From assembly GCA_002205965.3 (NCBI GenBank), contig NADL03000614.1, forward strand, positions 744,001 through 808,000: a DNA stretch of 64,000 nucleotides. Reading direction: 5' to 3'. The notes beneath the pieces were generated by a model that saw only the letters and a program-made list of their open reading frames with translations, ran no database searches and was not told the DNA's origin. The position numbers and the translations under genes are program-made. Shown piece by piece: positions 46,051 to 57,863 of the stretch. Every line of letters starts with the position of its first letter. The stretch's first letter is position 1. The DNA comes from Kappaphycus alvarezii. Its lineage: Eukaryota; Rhodophyta; Florideophyceae; Gigartinales; Solieriaceae.

Positions 46051-47619
46051 TTCGATTTGTTCTTCCATGAACCGTGCAGTGTGATCAAGACAGATAACCC
46101 GCGCTACTGTTGGAAAAAGACATCTACAGTTGGGGAATATTTGTGAGTTCGAGGGAGTTTCACCCTAGGGAATTGATGATGTTGGAAATTTCATACCTGC
46201 AATGAAGAGGACCTTAAGAGCGCCATTCAATACTGATGCATTTTTATGGGAGGACCATTCGATACTGATGTATTTTTCTATGGCATTTACTCAGCAGATG
46301 ATATGGCTCCAACATGTTGTTATGAGGCCAATCTGAACGCAGAACAATTCTGAGCAAAATTTTTGACGCTAGCATTGGGTATAGTGTAGTACACATCAGT
46401 TTCACGGATGAACTCCACAGTGAGATGTAGTCCGCGCGGGTTGTATACATAGAGGTCTTTTGTTCGGCTGAACAGAAGACGGCACTACGGGGTAATAAGC
46501 ACAAAGCATCGACCAAAGGGCAGGCCTAGGAAGAGCTAAAAGCTTGTTTCTTCAACGGGTCGAGTGACCCGAAAAGCGAACCACTCTCGCCGGCTGGTTG
46601 GGTATACTAGATCATCGAATAAATTACGTAAGAAGGTGAACAGTAAATCCAAGCAGTAGAATCGGTCACGATGAACTACAACCAAGGCTCTTCAATTTTA
46701 AATGGATACTCGAACATTTACTCAATTCAAGTACAAGCATGGAGTAATGAAGTAACGAAAACTAGGGGAACAAGAAAAAAGAAGATGGGAAAAACAGTGA
46801 AAGAAGAAAGAGGAAAAAAGGAGGTAAAGAGAACAAGAAATCATCAGAGGCAGATTTCTCGGGCCTGTATCGTGTGATGGGAGAGTCAATCAGTGGCACT
46901 ATAACTCGATGTAACCTCTTTCTCTTTCCTTTTCCCTCTCCACCTCTCGGTCCTAGTGTCCCCCTTTCTGTGAAAGAGGCGCTTGATGGGAGCCCAGCCG
47001 AGTAGTACGACTTGCCTGGCCTGATGGACTCTGTTCAACTGATAGACACACCCTACGGAATCAATCGCGGTCTCGGTGGAAAGCATTAGCGAAAATTATT
47101 CGGAGGGGTCAAGTAAAAGGCGAGTCTTGTTGATGGCGACACAGTGGTCGACACCGTTCGTGCCCCGGATGCTGATTTGTCATATCCCCGGTGACAAGTT
47201 CAGGACGAAATCAAGCAGAGGATTCAGTGGAAGGCAGTTTTGTAGAACAAGGCTACGCGGTGGTAAAAGCCTCTCAGCGTCCCTAAAGATGTGTATGCGA
47301 CCGCTCTGAGGAAGTCCCTTTTGATTACAAGTGGCTCTTTCACAGAAGACCGACACACAATGAAGAGCCTGAGTACGTCCACCGTGCTCAGTCACGGCTT
47401 TTCCAAAGAGGACGCCAATGAAACCATCAGCTTGATCCCTGAATTGAATCAGCTGAAGGGGGAAAGACTAGTATTGAGTGACATACGATCTGTGTCATCT
47501 AGAACGATTATAGGGGGCTCCAAGTTTGGCCAAAGGTCAAATATGCCGTCGATGGACTCAATAGATTCACGTTAAGACTAGAAACTAAAGGAATCAATTA
47601 TGGGACGGGATTCTATTGT
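46051..47619. other. Mixed fossil debris, no intact gene
   Basis: A short stretch near 46.53-46.62 kb reads FFNGSSDPKSEP...AGWVY, an RNase H-like DGSS...AGW pattern of a retroelement scrap. The 47.1-47.6 kb part has two open frames of 77 and 94 codons without motifs. Nothing else assignable. Confidence 0.3.
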
Positions 47620-49142
47620 AATTTTGTGAGAAGGCTACTAGAAACCTACGCAAGAAGTCGCAGTCTACTAAAACGCTCACATGAGTCATGTGGCAGGACT
47701 TCTATCGATTCGCAGCCGATGTACTCGTCTGATAGTCACGTTATTCGTCGTTCTCCTGGTCTCCCGTCTATATTGACAGAGGATGAAGAACTCCTCTTAT
47801 CACAGAGGCCGTATTTTACTATTCTCAAAGCAACACACCCCTTTCTCGTTGTGGATTGAAGAATCTTGTCGAAGAGTATGAGGAACTTCTTCCCCCAAGG
47901 CGCCAAGATGAAATCAAGTTCATAGAGAACATGCAAAGGGACAAATAGATAGATTTATTTATGAAAAGCGTGGAATGAAGTACATGACGGCTCAAACGAA
48001 TGAGGGAAGCAGATTTCATGCAGTGACGAGAGATAATATTTCTGAGCACTTAATTCAAGTACAGACGGCAATAGGATGGTATCAAATCAATGAATTCTGC
48101 TTTATTTTCAACAATGAACAGTCTGATGTGTCTCTGTCTCGCATTGGGAAACGAATTGGCCACAAGGTATTGGAATCGCAAATGAGAAGCTCGTGTCGAT
48201 TGGGTTGAGAGTGAAAGGAATCCTAGATCATGTCACAATAATGCCTGCTGTCTCTGCAGATGAAAAGTCTTCCAAACCAGTGATCGTTTTTCGAGGAAAT
48301 AATGCGAGGTACCGAATGGTAAACGGAACATATCAGAGCCTACAAGTAGTACTGCCGAACTTTTGCCTTTATGACAGGACCCAGCTGGTGTGGATTCGGA
48401 CATTGTATACAACTGGGCTCAGACCTTCTTTAGCGAGATGTCGATTTCGCGTTACAGTAACTATCATTTGCTTCTTTCATTTGATGGTTACGGCGCCCAT
48501 GTTCAGTATAATACGTTGAAGCTATTCAAAGAGAACCAGGTGATAGTCATCCCTTTGCCCTCACGCACGTGGCAAGTCACTCAGCCAATATATGTGACGC
48601 TTTTCTCTCCCTACAAGGCTGCTGGTTGTTGTACATCAGAGATTTCATCTGACATGCCGATGTAAAAAGGTTCTGGATGCATTCGATGTGGCAGCTATTA
48701 TTCGTGATGGCGACTCTAAATCTCATGATAGTAGCAATATTATTTCCGGATTTTATCGCACCGATGTGAATGTGACCCAGATGTCATGGGGAAGTACTTC
48801 GGTTCACGCTCTCCCTCCAGGACAGTCACTATTGCAGATTTGTTGCAGTCGCATTCATGCCGTATTCATAGCCTCCTTTGCGATGCAAACGTTGAGGAAA
48901 GCGTTGCGATCAAGATTAGAACAGTTTCAGGGGCGTATTTAACATCAGCATCTGTGGTGGATGCATTAAGACTACGGGAGCTCACGAAGCACCGGATACA
49001 GGGTGAGAACAAGGCAGAAAAAGAGCGACACAAACTTATCGAATCTTATCGTGAACCAGGCACAGACAAGGAGTGTCTACTGTATCTTGGTTCTGAGCGG
49101 ATCGATCGGCGCGACATGTTTGATTTGACTAGAAGTTTTTGA
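47620..49142 (+). mobile_element. pogo/Tigger-type (DDE_1) DNA transposon, dead transposase
   Basis: An N-terminal SILTEDEELLL segment near 47.76 kb resembles the end of a CENP-B-type HTH domain. The catalytic part follows in several frames: SLSRIGKRIGHKVLESQ, VKGILDHVTIMPAVSADEKS, KPVIVFRG, RYRMVNGTYQSLQ, IVYNWAQTFFSEM, LLLSFDGYGAHVQYNTLKLF, VTQPIYVTLFSPYKAA, then AAIIRDGDSKSHDSSNIISGF. The family's first catalytic position (FNIDETG-type) reads FNNEQSD here and the third (QPLDV) reads QPIYV, so two acidic catalytic residues are gone. Several frame changes and stops. No terminal inverted repeats or TA duplication identified. Confidence 0.8.
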
Positions 49143-49506
49143 TGGTATGGGCGTAGAGTGAGAGCATATTTTGGCGGCGATGAAAAAGCACCTCCGTGTT
49201 TGGAGAAATCTCAGAAATGCTCGTCGCTCGTCATCTTGATTTTAAATCACTCTTTGCGGGGCAACCAGTGACGATATCATACGATAGTAATTAGGGAAAT
49301 CTTCCAATTTGGGCTGTTTGTAGGGTGCATTCAATCGCCGATTAGGTCTCCTTTTCTCGCTTGGTTCACAGTTTTGAAGTATGCTGTACGGTATGGCCTT
49401 TTAACACTGAAATTGAGTGAAATCTTGGTAAAATATTGGGTTTAGTGTGAATGTAGCAGAGTTTTGTCTGAAACATTGTCGAATTACAGTAGAAAGCAAA
49501 GGTTAC

Positions 49507-49592
49507 TGTGTCGTGTGTGCACATAGAAGAAAAAGGGAGAAGGTTCCGCTTGGCCCAAAAAATAAAATGATCTTTCACGAGCATTACAGTAC
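49507..49592 (+). repeat. Dispersed repeat H1, copy 2
   Basis: Partner of 42711-42805: TGTGTCGTGTGTGCACA, AAAAAGGGAGAA, GGTTCCGCTTGGCCC, AAAAAATAAAA, GAGCATTACA. Located in the upstream region of the Dispatched-like gene. Confidence 0.65.
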
Positions 49593-49640
49593 ATAGATGC
49601 AAGGGAGCGACTGAAAACTTTGGGTGTGCACGGCCCACAT

Positions 49641-49680
49641 ACTGCACTGTACTGTACTGCACTGTACAGTTGTACTGTAG
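49641..49680. promoter_or_regulatory. TACTGTA array upstream of Dispatched-like gene
   Basis: Five ACTGTA/ACTGCA units plus an inverted TACAGT in 40 bp, 395-434 bp before the ATG. The densest copy of the element in the window. Flanked by repeats H1 (left) and H2 (right). Confidence 0.48.
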
Positions 49681-49725
49681 GCGCATCAATCGCGTCAAAT
49701 TTTGCTGGTGACAGCAATGACAGAG

Positions 49726-49803
49726 TTGGGGGAAATGTCGGGTGATTTACGTCGTATTTGACAGGTATGGTCGGTTGTGGCCCGGAATATCCTACAGGGT
49801 GAC
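49726..49803 (-). repeat. Dispersed repeat H2, copy 2 (inverted)
   Basis: Its reverse complement (GTCACCCTGTAGGATATTCC...) aligns with 32491-32571. Located between the TACTGTA array and the Dispatched ATG. Confidence 0.5.
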
Positions 49804-50074
49804 AGAGTTGGATAGCTACGGTCCTTCCGCCAACCGCCAGCAGCCCAACCAAATTACTACAACAAGCTGCAGCAATCCAGATTCAGACCCCAAAACAACT
49901 CCGACTTGTCGGACCATCTCGACTGTGATCAGCCCAACTGCCTGCCCGACTGGCAATGTCGCCAAACCCAATCTTACGTCTGCAACAGCCTCCCAACGTC
50001 TTTCCATTCACCCAAGGCGCTACCCTTCGCCTTCAACAACAACCAGCCCATACCACAGCCCTCCCGCCATCGCC

Positions 50075-53051
50075 ATGGCGTACACACCGGAGCAGCAGGC
50101 CACTGCCGCCGCTTCCGTCAAGTCTGTACTCTGGGCACGTCTCTCCGTCCGCCACCCCATTAAAACCTGTCTCCTATCCCTCCTCGTTCCGATAATCGCC
50201 CTGGCCATCATAATCGTCTCCCGTTCATTCCAAGTCGACAACCCAGGCGCCGCCGACTATCTCATCCGCAATGATATTCGCACACAACTTGACGACGCAC
50301 GCCAAGCCGCATTAGACGAGTTTCCATTTTCCGATGCTACGGACCACAACGATGGTCGAGTCCCGGAGCGTACGATTGAAGCCGGATCTCTTGGACTTTC
50401 TATACTGTTTCGGGGGAGGGTCGGGCAGGAGGGGGATGTTGGCGTATTGGGAGAAACTAGTGATCGTGCGAGTAATGTCTTGACGAAAGACGGCTTGAAT
50501 CTTATGAAAAGGGCGGAGGATGCAGTGCTGAACAGGCCTGGCTACTCGGAGTTTTGTCTTCGAGATCCTGACTTGACTGACTGTGAAGGGGAGAATATAC
50601 CGTGTGCGTTTCCGTTGTCCATACTGAACAGTCAGTTTCTTTATGGGGAGTACACCAGGGATGCAGACGGTGAGCAGAGGTTATGCGGTAGACAGACCGG
50701 CACGCGCCAGATATCCGATGAAGATTTTCAACGCTTTATCGATTCCTTGTTCGTAGAACTAGACGGGGAGAGGATTCCCAACCCGGTCTTCTCGCCGTAC
50801 CTCGGCATCGATTTCTCAGATGACACGCGGTCCACATGGATTACTCAAACTAGGTTCCGTTTTGGGCAACCGTTTACAAACTTTTCTTCATTGGACGATC
50901 GTATTGAGGATCAAGCCAAAGCAATTGAAGACTGGACCTTTGCTGCCGCAGAACAAGTTGACACATTCACAACACCTACCATAAACGTTTTCCTCATCGG
51001 TGCTGCCCTGATTGATGCGAGCTTTGGCCAAATCGTCGCTAGGGACTTGACATTCTCTGTCGTGGCCATAGTGCTCGTCTTTATTGTCATCTGGTTCCAT
51101 ACCACCAGTGCTTTCCTTGCAAGCACCGCAATGGCTCAAATTTTCCTCGCCTTCCCGTTGGCCTATGTCGTCTATCGCTTCATTTTCCGCCAAGAGTACT
51201 TCGGCGCACTCCAAATCCTAGTCATCTTCCTACTGCTTGGTATTGGAGCAGACGATGTGTTCGTATTCACAGACGCCTGGAAACAATCCACTGTCGTCCT
51301 CGGTAAGGACTGCGACCTCGAAACTCGTATGAGCTGGACCTACCGACGCGCAGTACGCGCCATGAGCGTTACCTCTGTTACAACTGCGGCAGCATTCTTC
51401 GTCACTGCTACGTCCCCTATAATGCCCATCGGTACCCTGGGTGTTTGGGCCGGTGCGCTCATTTTGTTGCAATTCCTCCTCGTGATCACCATCTATCCCT
51501 GCGCAGTTATCATCTGGCACAACTTTTTCCGAGTCCGAAGCCTCTTCAATTGCTTCAAGAGACCCGCGGAGGAGCAACTCAATATGCCAAAAATTCCACT
51601 GTACCAGCGTTGTCTTCCTCAGCGCTGGCGCCGCGAACGCGATCCCAATCAGATCGAGGAATATCGTCCGGTCGAAAGGTTTTTCCGCGGCCCTTGGCTC
51701 GGTATCATTGCAAAAGCAAGATACGTGCTCATAGGCCTTGCAGTTGTCTTGGTAGGCATATCTATTTGGCTAGCTACTCGTTTAGAAGCCCCTACTGAAA
51801 ACGAAGAATTCCTGCCCGAGTCAAATGAGCTTCGAGTTGCCCTCACCGTCCTGAGAGAAGCGTTCCCAACAAGTGATGCAGCTCTTCAGCTCCGCGTCCG
51901 CATTACATGGGGAATCGAAGGTGTCGACAGGACGGGGACGTCCAGGTTCAATCCATCGAACCCTGGAAAGGCCATTTTTGATGACACTTTTGACCTGACA
52001 AGCGCAGCTGCGCAACAACATGTCTTGGATGCTTGCGATGCCATTCGGGAGCGAGATGACCTTCTTTTCCAGGGGGAAACATTAGATAATGTTGACTGCT
52101 GGATTGAAGATTTCAAGACTTGGCGTGCTGATCAGGGCAAAGACGATTTTGAGGATTACTCAAGTGACGCAGCCTTCATTGAGGAAATTTTACGCTTTGG
52201 GAATCACACAGATTCGACGGGTAGAAGGCCTTTCTTTAGGTATCTGACAGGACAACATATTGCTTTTAGCAATAATTCGCAAATCATGTTCACTGAGATT
52301 CAATTTGTGTCTCGACCAAGGCGGCCGAGCCCTACAGGATTATGTGGCCTGTCTACCAGGAATGGCAGGAGGAGTTGCGACAAATCAATAGCAAGCACCT
52401 GCGGAAGCGAGAGAATCGATCAACAAAGCCATCGCAACTGGGGGTTATTCTTGGATGTGGCAGATCTCCCAGATAAGACTTGTTCGATCCATGTTTATCG
52501 GCATTGGCACAATGCTTGGTGTTGCCTTGGTGACACTTATCTTGTCTACGCTCAACTGGGTAGTATCGATAATCACGACTATTACCATTGGAGGAATCGT
52601 AGCTATGCTTACGGGAATTGTCTATTTGTTGGGATGGGATCTCGGCATTACGGAATCAATTGGTATTGTCATCGCCATTGGGTACAGTTTTGACGGCGCT
52701 GCGCACATTGCAACCGCATATGTTGAGTCACACAACTCGACGCGATTGGACCGAGTAAGGGATGCATTGACAGACCTCGGAATATCGGTGTTGTTCGGAG
52801 CGATTTCTACTCTACTGGCCGGCTTTATGCTGTTCCCGGCGATAATCATTTTCTTCCAGAAATTTGCTGGCCTGATTGTCATAACGGTGTCTCTTGGACT
52901 CATCTGGTCGCTCATATTCCTTCCTGCACAGCTGTTAATCCTAGGCCCTACCAACAAAACCGGAGATCTCAAGCCGTTTTTCAACAAGATTCTTGGCTAT
53001 TTCAAGAGACGCCGTGCTCGACTATCGCTCCTGGCGATGGGGATAAATTGA
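50075..53051 (+). CDS. Dispatched/Patched-like RND permease with sterol-sensing-type domain
   Basis: Start at ATG 50075 in GCCATGGC context. A first membrane segment (TCLLSLLVPIIALAIIIVS) is followed by a large extracytosolic loop with paired cysteines (CLRDPDLTDCEGENIPC), then a five-segment sterol-sensing-like bundle (FSVVAIVLVFIVIWF, AMAQIFLAFPLAYVVYRF, ILVIFLLLGIGADDVFVFTD) with the RND-permease GxGxDD signature, a second large loop, and a C-terminal bundle (MFIGIGTMLGVALVTLILS, GITESIGIVIAIGYSFDGAA) with the matching half-motif. About 1000 residues and about 12 membrane spans, usual for Dispatched/Patched/NPC1 relatives that move lipids or lipid-bearing ligands. Two frame changes near 52.32 and 52.40 kb each equal one missing A beside an AA run; the restored reading (AAEPYRIMWPVYQEWQEEL) is family-like. 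Substrate unknown. Confidence 0.87.
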
Positions 53052-54140
53052 AAGATGCAGGAATCCTTCAAGTGAAGAAGGCGATGGCAGCACGATAGAA
53101 TAGTTTCCCAATACTGTAATACTTACTCGTGTGATTATACTATAAGAGGATTTGTACAAGAAACCATGTTGCATTTTCTGGCCGTGTGTGCTTTCCAAGA
53201 GGAAGTTGAGTCGGCTTAGTTTAGTTTACCGCTTTTCCGCTTCATGAGGCCAACCCCAGCTACCTCAACCAAGTTGTAGAAAATCAGCAACGTAACAGTT
53301 CGATAGAACCGATCTGGGTGCACGAGAGCACCGCAGTAGCTCGTCTGGCCGTCCTCTACAAGATCTGTGGCAAGAAGCTTGTGCTGGGACTGGGTGAGGG
53401 TGACGCTACTAGCATGGCGGTATGGAGAAAGGACTGTGAGCATTCAATGTCAGTAATCAACTACGCTACAATTCGCACAACGTTTCGTCAAAAAAATGTG
53501 AGATTGCCACGGACGAAGGCAGTGAAGCCCGCCGCGAATAGCATCAAAGACTGCGTACTACGCTCTGAGACTTGTCAACCACATATCCGAAACCCCCAAG
53601 TGATAAAGCTTGCTGGCCATTCTGTGACCATAAAATCTGTCGTCAAATGACTTGAAAAAAATATTTCCACCAACTAGGCGAAATAAATACCTGTCACTGG
53701 CGTAAAACAATCTGTACAGCTCGCGATATTTTTCGAGAATCTCCGAGTAATAATGAGAGATGGGTTGCGGAGGGACGGCTGTAAATTTTCTAGAGTGCAT
53801 GCAGGACAAGGGACGACATACATCGGATGGGCGCATTGAACTGCGCTTATGGGTAATTGAGTCTGCGTGATTTCAGAGCAATCTTCATTGATAGGCCCCC
53901 TTCAATTTCTCAACCTCCTATTGGGAAATCGCCACATCACTCGACACGCCCTCCACACTGTTTGAGTCCACAGAAATATGTGAATCAAGTCACATGGATT
54001 CTCTGCCCTAACAATGAAAGGCGATCTTGGTCAAATGCATGGAGGGGAATATGTCCTAACCTTTTACATACATCCGCCGGCGCACAGAGTGCCACTCTTG
54101 GCTGGCTTGAACTGTCTAACGCACGCCACTGCAACAAGGG
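53052..54140. other. Intergenic, no certain gene
   Basis: The 3' side of the Dispatched-like gene. Short minus-strand frames at 53216-53443 and 53558-53836 faintly resemble the end of a piggyBac-like transposase (LLIFYNLVEVAGVGLMKR) but are too weak to call. Confidence 0.35.
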
Positions 54141-54148
54141 ATATAAAA
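54141..54148 (+). promoter_or_regulatory. TATA box candidate
   Basis: ATATAAAA, 96-103 bp upstream of the ATG at 54244, followed by a C-rich stretch. Seen directly; function inferred from position. Confidence 0.4.
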
Positions 54149-54243
54149 TGTTACCCTCCACGGTATTAAACTTCCGCACCCTTCTGTCCCGCAACCGCTT
54201 TTGTGCAACTACACTCAAACTTAGCTCTCTAACCAGTTCCATA

Positions 54244-54673
54244 ATGACCTCTACACCCACAAGTGCCGTGTCCGACACCCCACCCACATCGCCCGAGTAG
54301 CAAGCACCCCTCCGAACGGGCGACTCACACCTGCAACAATCATGAGAAGAAAGGCTGAAGCTGAGCGTCGTTTGTCCAAACTTCGCGAACTGAGGATGCG
54401 CCACGAAGAAACAAGGGCGCAACTAATGAGCGCAGAGGCGATGCTGGACGTTCCGCAGCGCTGCTGAGAACAGCCCTGAGAGAATTAGACTGCGCAGTGT
54501 TGCAACTGCGGGAAGCCAAGGAGAAAATTGAGACGGCTATCGTTGGGAAAAGGCTGAAAGCACATGAGGTTTGTGTAAAGCCATTGAGAAGTGTCGTGCA
54601 AGTCAGGACGGGCGGGGCAACATTTGGAATGGTGCATACGGTCGCGATGCGTCCCGTCGCTGGGACGGCGTAG
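54244..54673 (+). CDS. Small coiled-coil protein, unknown function
   Basis: Starts at ATG 54244 (MTSTPTSAVSDTPPTSP). A Ser/Thr/Pro-rich start is followed by a charged helical stretch MRRKAEAERRLSKLRELRMR, HEETRAQLMSAEAMLD and LRELDCAVLQLREAKEKIET, with heptad-like spacing expected of a coiled coil, and a short tail ending VAMRPVAGTA before TAG. The pieces lie in three frames; both changes equal one missing base, as in other genes of this window, so one gene of about 140 residues is likely. A TATA-like box lies about 100 bp upstream. No family recognised. Confidence 0.5.
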
Positions 54674-56696
54674 ATGGGCTGTTGCTTTGGCTGCTAGGCT
54701 TGGTTCTGATTTGTCCTTTGGTTGGGGAGGATTGACGTTGTTCCCAGCGAGACGCATGACAAATGGTTTGGAAATAGGAGAATGTGAGCATCTTGAAACA
54801 ACTTGGGTCGAGTCTTCGTCACATGGTTGATTTCAAAAAAACGCGGGCTCTCGGAAAAGATGTGGTAGGTGTCGCTTTCAAGAACAGTCCATGATGGCTG
54901 CAAGTGTCCTCATGGATATGTGCAAGTGTGATGACTGCGTCACTTGTTTAGATGACCATGTTCAAACTCAGAGAGTGTATGGGCAAACCGTCATGAAGCG
55001 TCTGAAAGTGAAAATGCGCAACATGTGCGAAGAGAAATCGGTGTAAACACCAGCAGCGACAGTGATGTTTGGCAGCATGGCCACAGGAAAGAAGAAAATG
55101 TGCGATTCTGATAATGTGGCACAACTTTGCAGTCGACAAAGTAGAAATCGTAGAATAGAGTAGCCGCTAGTATGGTAGTGAGTAGTAAAGTTGTGTGTAC
55201 AGTCAAGCAGTAAGAGTGCAGTTGGTCTTTTCAGTCCATCATTTCTAGCTCCTCTTTACCCTGGGTGCCGCGCTCAATTCTATAAAAGTTGCTAAGAGCC
55301 AAGGGTGGAATATCTAGCGCCTGGACAACTCTTTTCAGCTGTGGGGAGCGCTTTCAGAGCAGGCATCTCTACAGCTCCGTTGAATGAGCGAAACAAATTG
55401 GGATAGGAAAGCAAATTCGTAGCGATAAGCGAAATGCAAGTCCGTGATTGCCCAAAGTACCTTTTCATGCTACTGGTCGTCTACCTTGGCGAAAATGTCC
55501 ATGGCGAATGAGCGGGAGGCGACGGAATATGATTTGGAAGGAGTTTGTCTTGACATGGGGATGTTTCTTGCAGACATGTGGCACCGCGCTGCAGAGAGTG
55601 CGTGCCTCGGAACTGAGGATGGACAGAGACTCCCCTGAGTAATCTGCAGGCGTTGACTTATTACTGAGAGAAATGCAGCACGCAAGACACAGTGCAAAGC
55701 CCAGTGTCGTTCCAGGCCTCGCAACAAACACTGCACACTGGCCCAAACGCCACAGAAAGCCTCTGACAGAGGCTTTCCCTTTGTAGAGGCTTCCAACGTG
55801 AAGAAGATGCAAATTTCATTTGGATTGCAAAGTAGGGGACCATTTATCGTGGGATATGCTCATCCGATCGCGCGCTGTTTTTCGTCAAAACTGAAATGGT
55901 GGTAAGGGTAGGTCGTCTTGTTTGAACAAGTCATGTGGCTGGTATGGGTTGATTTGGTCTGGCCGACCATTCTTTGTGCGCAAACTCCCATCTATATAGT
56001 AGGCAGCCAGTGTGCATCCTAAGTGTAGCCGCATGAAAGTCGGTCTCGATCAGGGCAGGATATTTGAAACCGATTCAGATGTGGCAGACAAATGACGACA
56101 GCGTATGATATCGATGTACGATCACACCCTCCCCATGCGTCCGACTTTATCTACGTGCAGGGACAAAAAAAATGACCTTTGTGACGACAAAGCTGGCTGG
56201 GACAGGGTTGCGACCCACAGTTGATCGTGTATTTGATGGCTGCGAACCTCTCTATGGGTGCCAACTCTGTTGAAACGCCAATGGATGGTCGCAGGTCGAA
56301 GAAATGGACGTAGGTGCAGGGATTCGACGAATTGAAGACGCAGTGCACAAGATTTACCTCTAGCATTTTCGGCATGTGTCTCAAAACCACTTTCAAATCC
56401 TTTCGAGAAATCCGGCGACGCCTACCGGTAGACGCCGTTTGTGATCAACTCGTACTGCGGGCACTAGGCTTGCACAATGCTGGGAGCCTTTGCAAAGAAC
56501 AGCTATGACTACAAGCTAGGCCGCAAGTAACTTTTCAAAGGACGTTTGCGCGCAAATCGACTTTCTCCCAATGTGCGGCAGCAGGACCCACGGACTGCCA
56601 CCATCTTTCACTCTACGGAAGTACGCAATGGCTAAACAATACCAACCAAACTCGACCAAACAACCTCAAAACGGCACCCGACTTTGCCGAAAACCT
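54674..56696. other. Intergenic, about 2 kb without recognisable gene
   Basis: Only short frames on both strands (up to 115 codons at 55465-55812, minus; 47-64 codons from 55.44 kb, plus), none with motifs. No promoter palindromes were seen. The right end is presumably 3' sequence of the isopropylmalate dehydrogenase-like gene. Confidence 0.38.
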
Positions 56697-57863
56697 CTAT
56701 TCACCACACTCGGACGGGTCACAGACCTGTTCATACTGCCTCATAAGCTGCATGGACCTGGCGACAATATCGGCATACTCCATGGGATCAACAGTCGGCA
56801 GCGGACCATTGCCATTGGAAGTGATATTAGAGCCCGGTGTTGCCACATCGGCCATAGTTTTCCTCAAGGCTTGCTGAATGATATTCGCTGCGGCCGGCTC
56901 CTCCAACGCATACCTCAACATCATGCTCGCACTCCGAATCAAAGCGATGGGACTCGGCTCAAGTTTGTGCTCACCCTGTTTGAGCGGATAGGCCTCTGGA
57001 TTATAAATATCGGCCGGGCCGTAAACACCCAAACCATTACGGTTCACCCAAAAGGACGGGGAGGTTCTCAACGGCCCCGCCAAGGCCGACAACACCTCTG
57101 CGATGATATCGCCAAACAGATTGGAAGTGACGACGACATCAAACTCGGTCGGCCTCAAAATAACCTCCCTCACAAAATCATCGACAAACATATCGTTCAA
57201 CACAATACCATCATTACCCCTCGCCTTGTCAGCAATGGTATCATGCAACTTTTTCCTCCAAAAGCGGGACACACTCATTGCATCTGCCTTGTCGACATTT
57301 GTAATCCTGCCCGACCTCCTCTCGGCATTCTCCAGTGCGACCTCGGCAATCGCAGCAACCTGTTCTGCAGTGTATGAAACGTAACTAACACTATCATCGG
57401 CATCAGTTGCAATACTGTCTGCGCCTAGTGCACCTGCCGAAATCTCTCGCACCAACATAATGTCAATATTCTCAACCACCTCCTCCCTCAAGGTAGAAAC
57501 GGCAGCCAATTGCGGGTAAACGACGACGGGTCTAAACTGTGCAAACAAGCCCAGCTGATCACGCAACTGAAAATGAGCGGAGCCATCCTTGCCGACACCA
57601 CGCTCTGTGCCCTGATACGACCTTAACACGGCATCGGCATCACGACAGATGTCGAGTGTCTCGGGAGGTACTAGAGTGCCGGTAGCTTCAAAGGCGGGGC
57701 CACCGTAAGGAGCGGTGATGAAATCAAAGTGGATTTCGGCATAGTTTGTAAGCTCGTTGAGTACTCGAATGGTAGCGTCTGCTATGGTGGGACCGTAGCC
57801 ATCACCTTGGAGAACGGCGATGCGATAGGGATTTTCGGATGAACCGCGTACGGCGACTGACAT
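56697..57863 (-). CDS. Isopropylmalate dehydrogenase-like enzyme, divergent
   Basis: 388 residues, uninterrupted from ATG 57863. It belongs to the isocitrate/isopropylmalate dehydrogenase family: IAVLQGDGYGPTIADATI, GTLVPPETLDICRDADAVL, LGLFAQFRPVVVYPQL, IMLVREISAGALG, the catalytic tyrosine region YVSYTAEQVAAIAEV, catalytic lysine region ITNVDKADAMSVSRFWR, metal-binding aspartates in NDMFVDDFVREVI and SNLFGDIIAEVLSALAG, and the C-terminal SPIALIRSASMMLRYALEE. In bacteria, fungi and plastids this enzyme makes the third step of leucine synthesis. Odd point: the usual EPxHGSAPDIAGK cofactor loop is replaced by GVYGPADIYNPEAYPLKQGE, so cofactor or substrate may differ. No clear transit peptide at the chosen start; the C-rich sequence upstream reads as a leader. 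A paralogue with another 2-hydroxyacid substrate is possible. Confidence 0.82.
   Translation of the reverse strand: MSVAVRGSSENPYRIAVLQGDGYGPTIADATIRVLNELTNYAEIHFDFITAPYGGPAFEATGTLVPPETLDICRDADAVLRSYQGTERGVGKDGSAHFQLRDQLGLFAQFRPVVVYPQLAAVSTLREEVVENIDIMLVREISAGALGADSIATDADDSVSYVSYTAEQVAAIAEVALENAERRSGRITNVDKADAMSVSRFWRKKLHDTIADKARGNDGIVLNDMFVDDFVREVILRPTEFDVVVTSNLFGDIIAEVLSALAGPLRTSPSFWVNRNGLGVYGPADIYNPEAYPLKQGEHKLEPSPIALIRSASMMLRYALEEPAAANIIQQALRKTMADVATPGSNITSNGNGPLPTVDPMEYADIVARSMQLMRQYEQVCDPSECGE

Noticed and set aside
53216-53836. Minus-strand frames resembling a piggyBac C-terminus (LIFYNLVEVAG)
   Set aside because: Only a short hydrophobic match and no catalytic region next to it; too weak to annotate.
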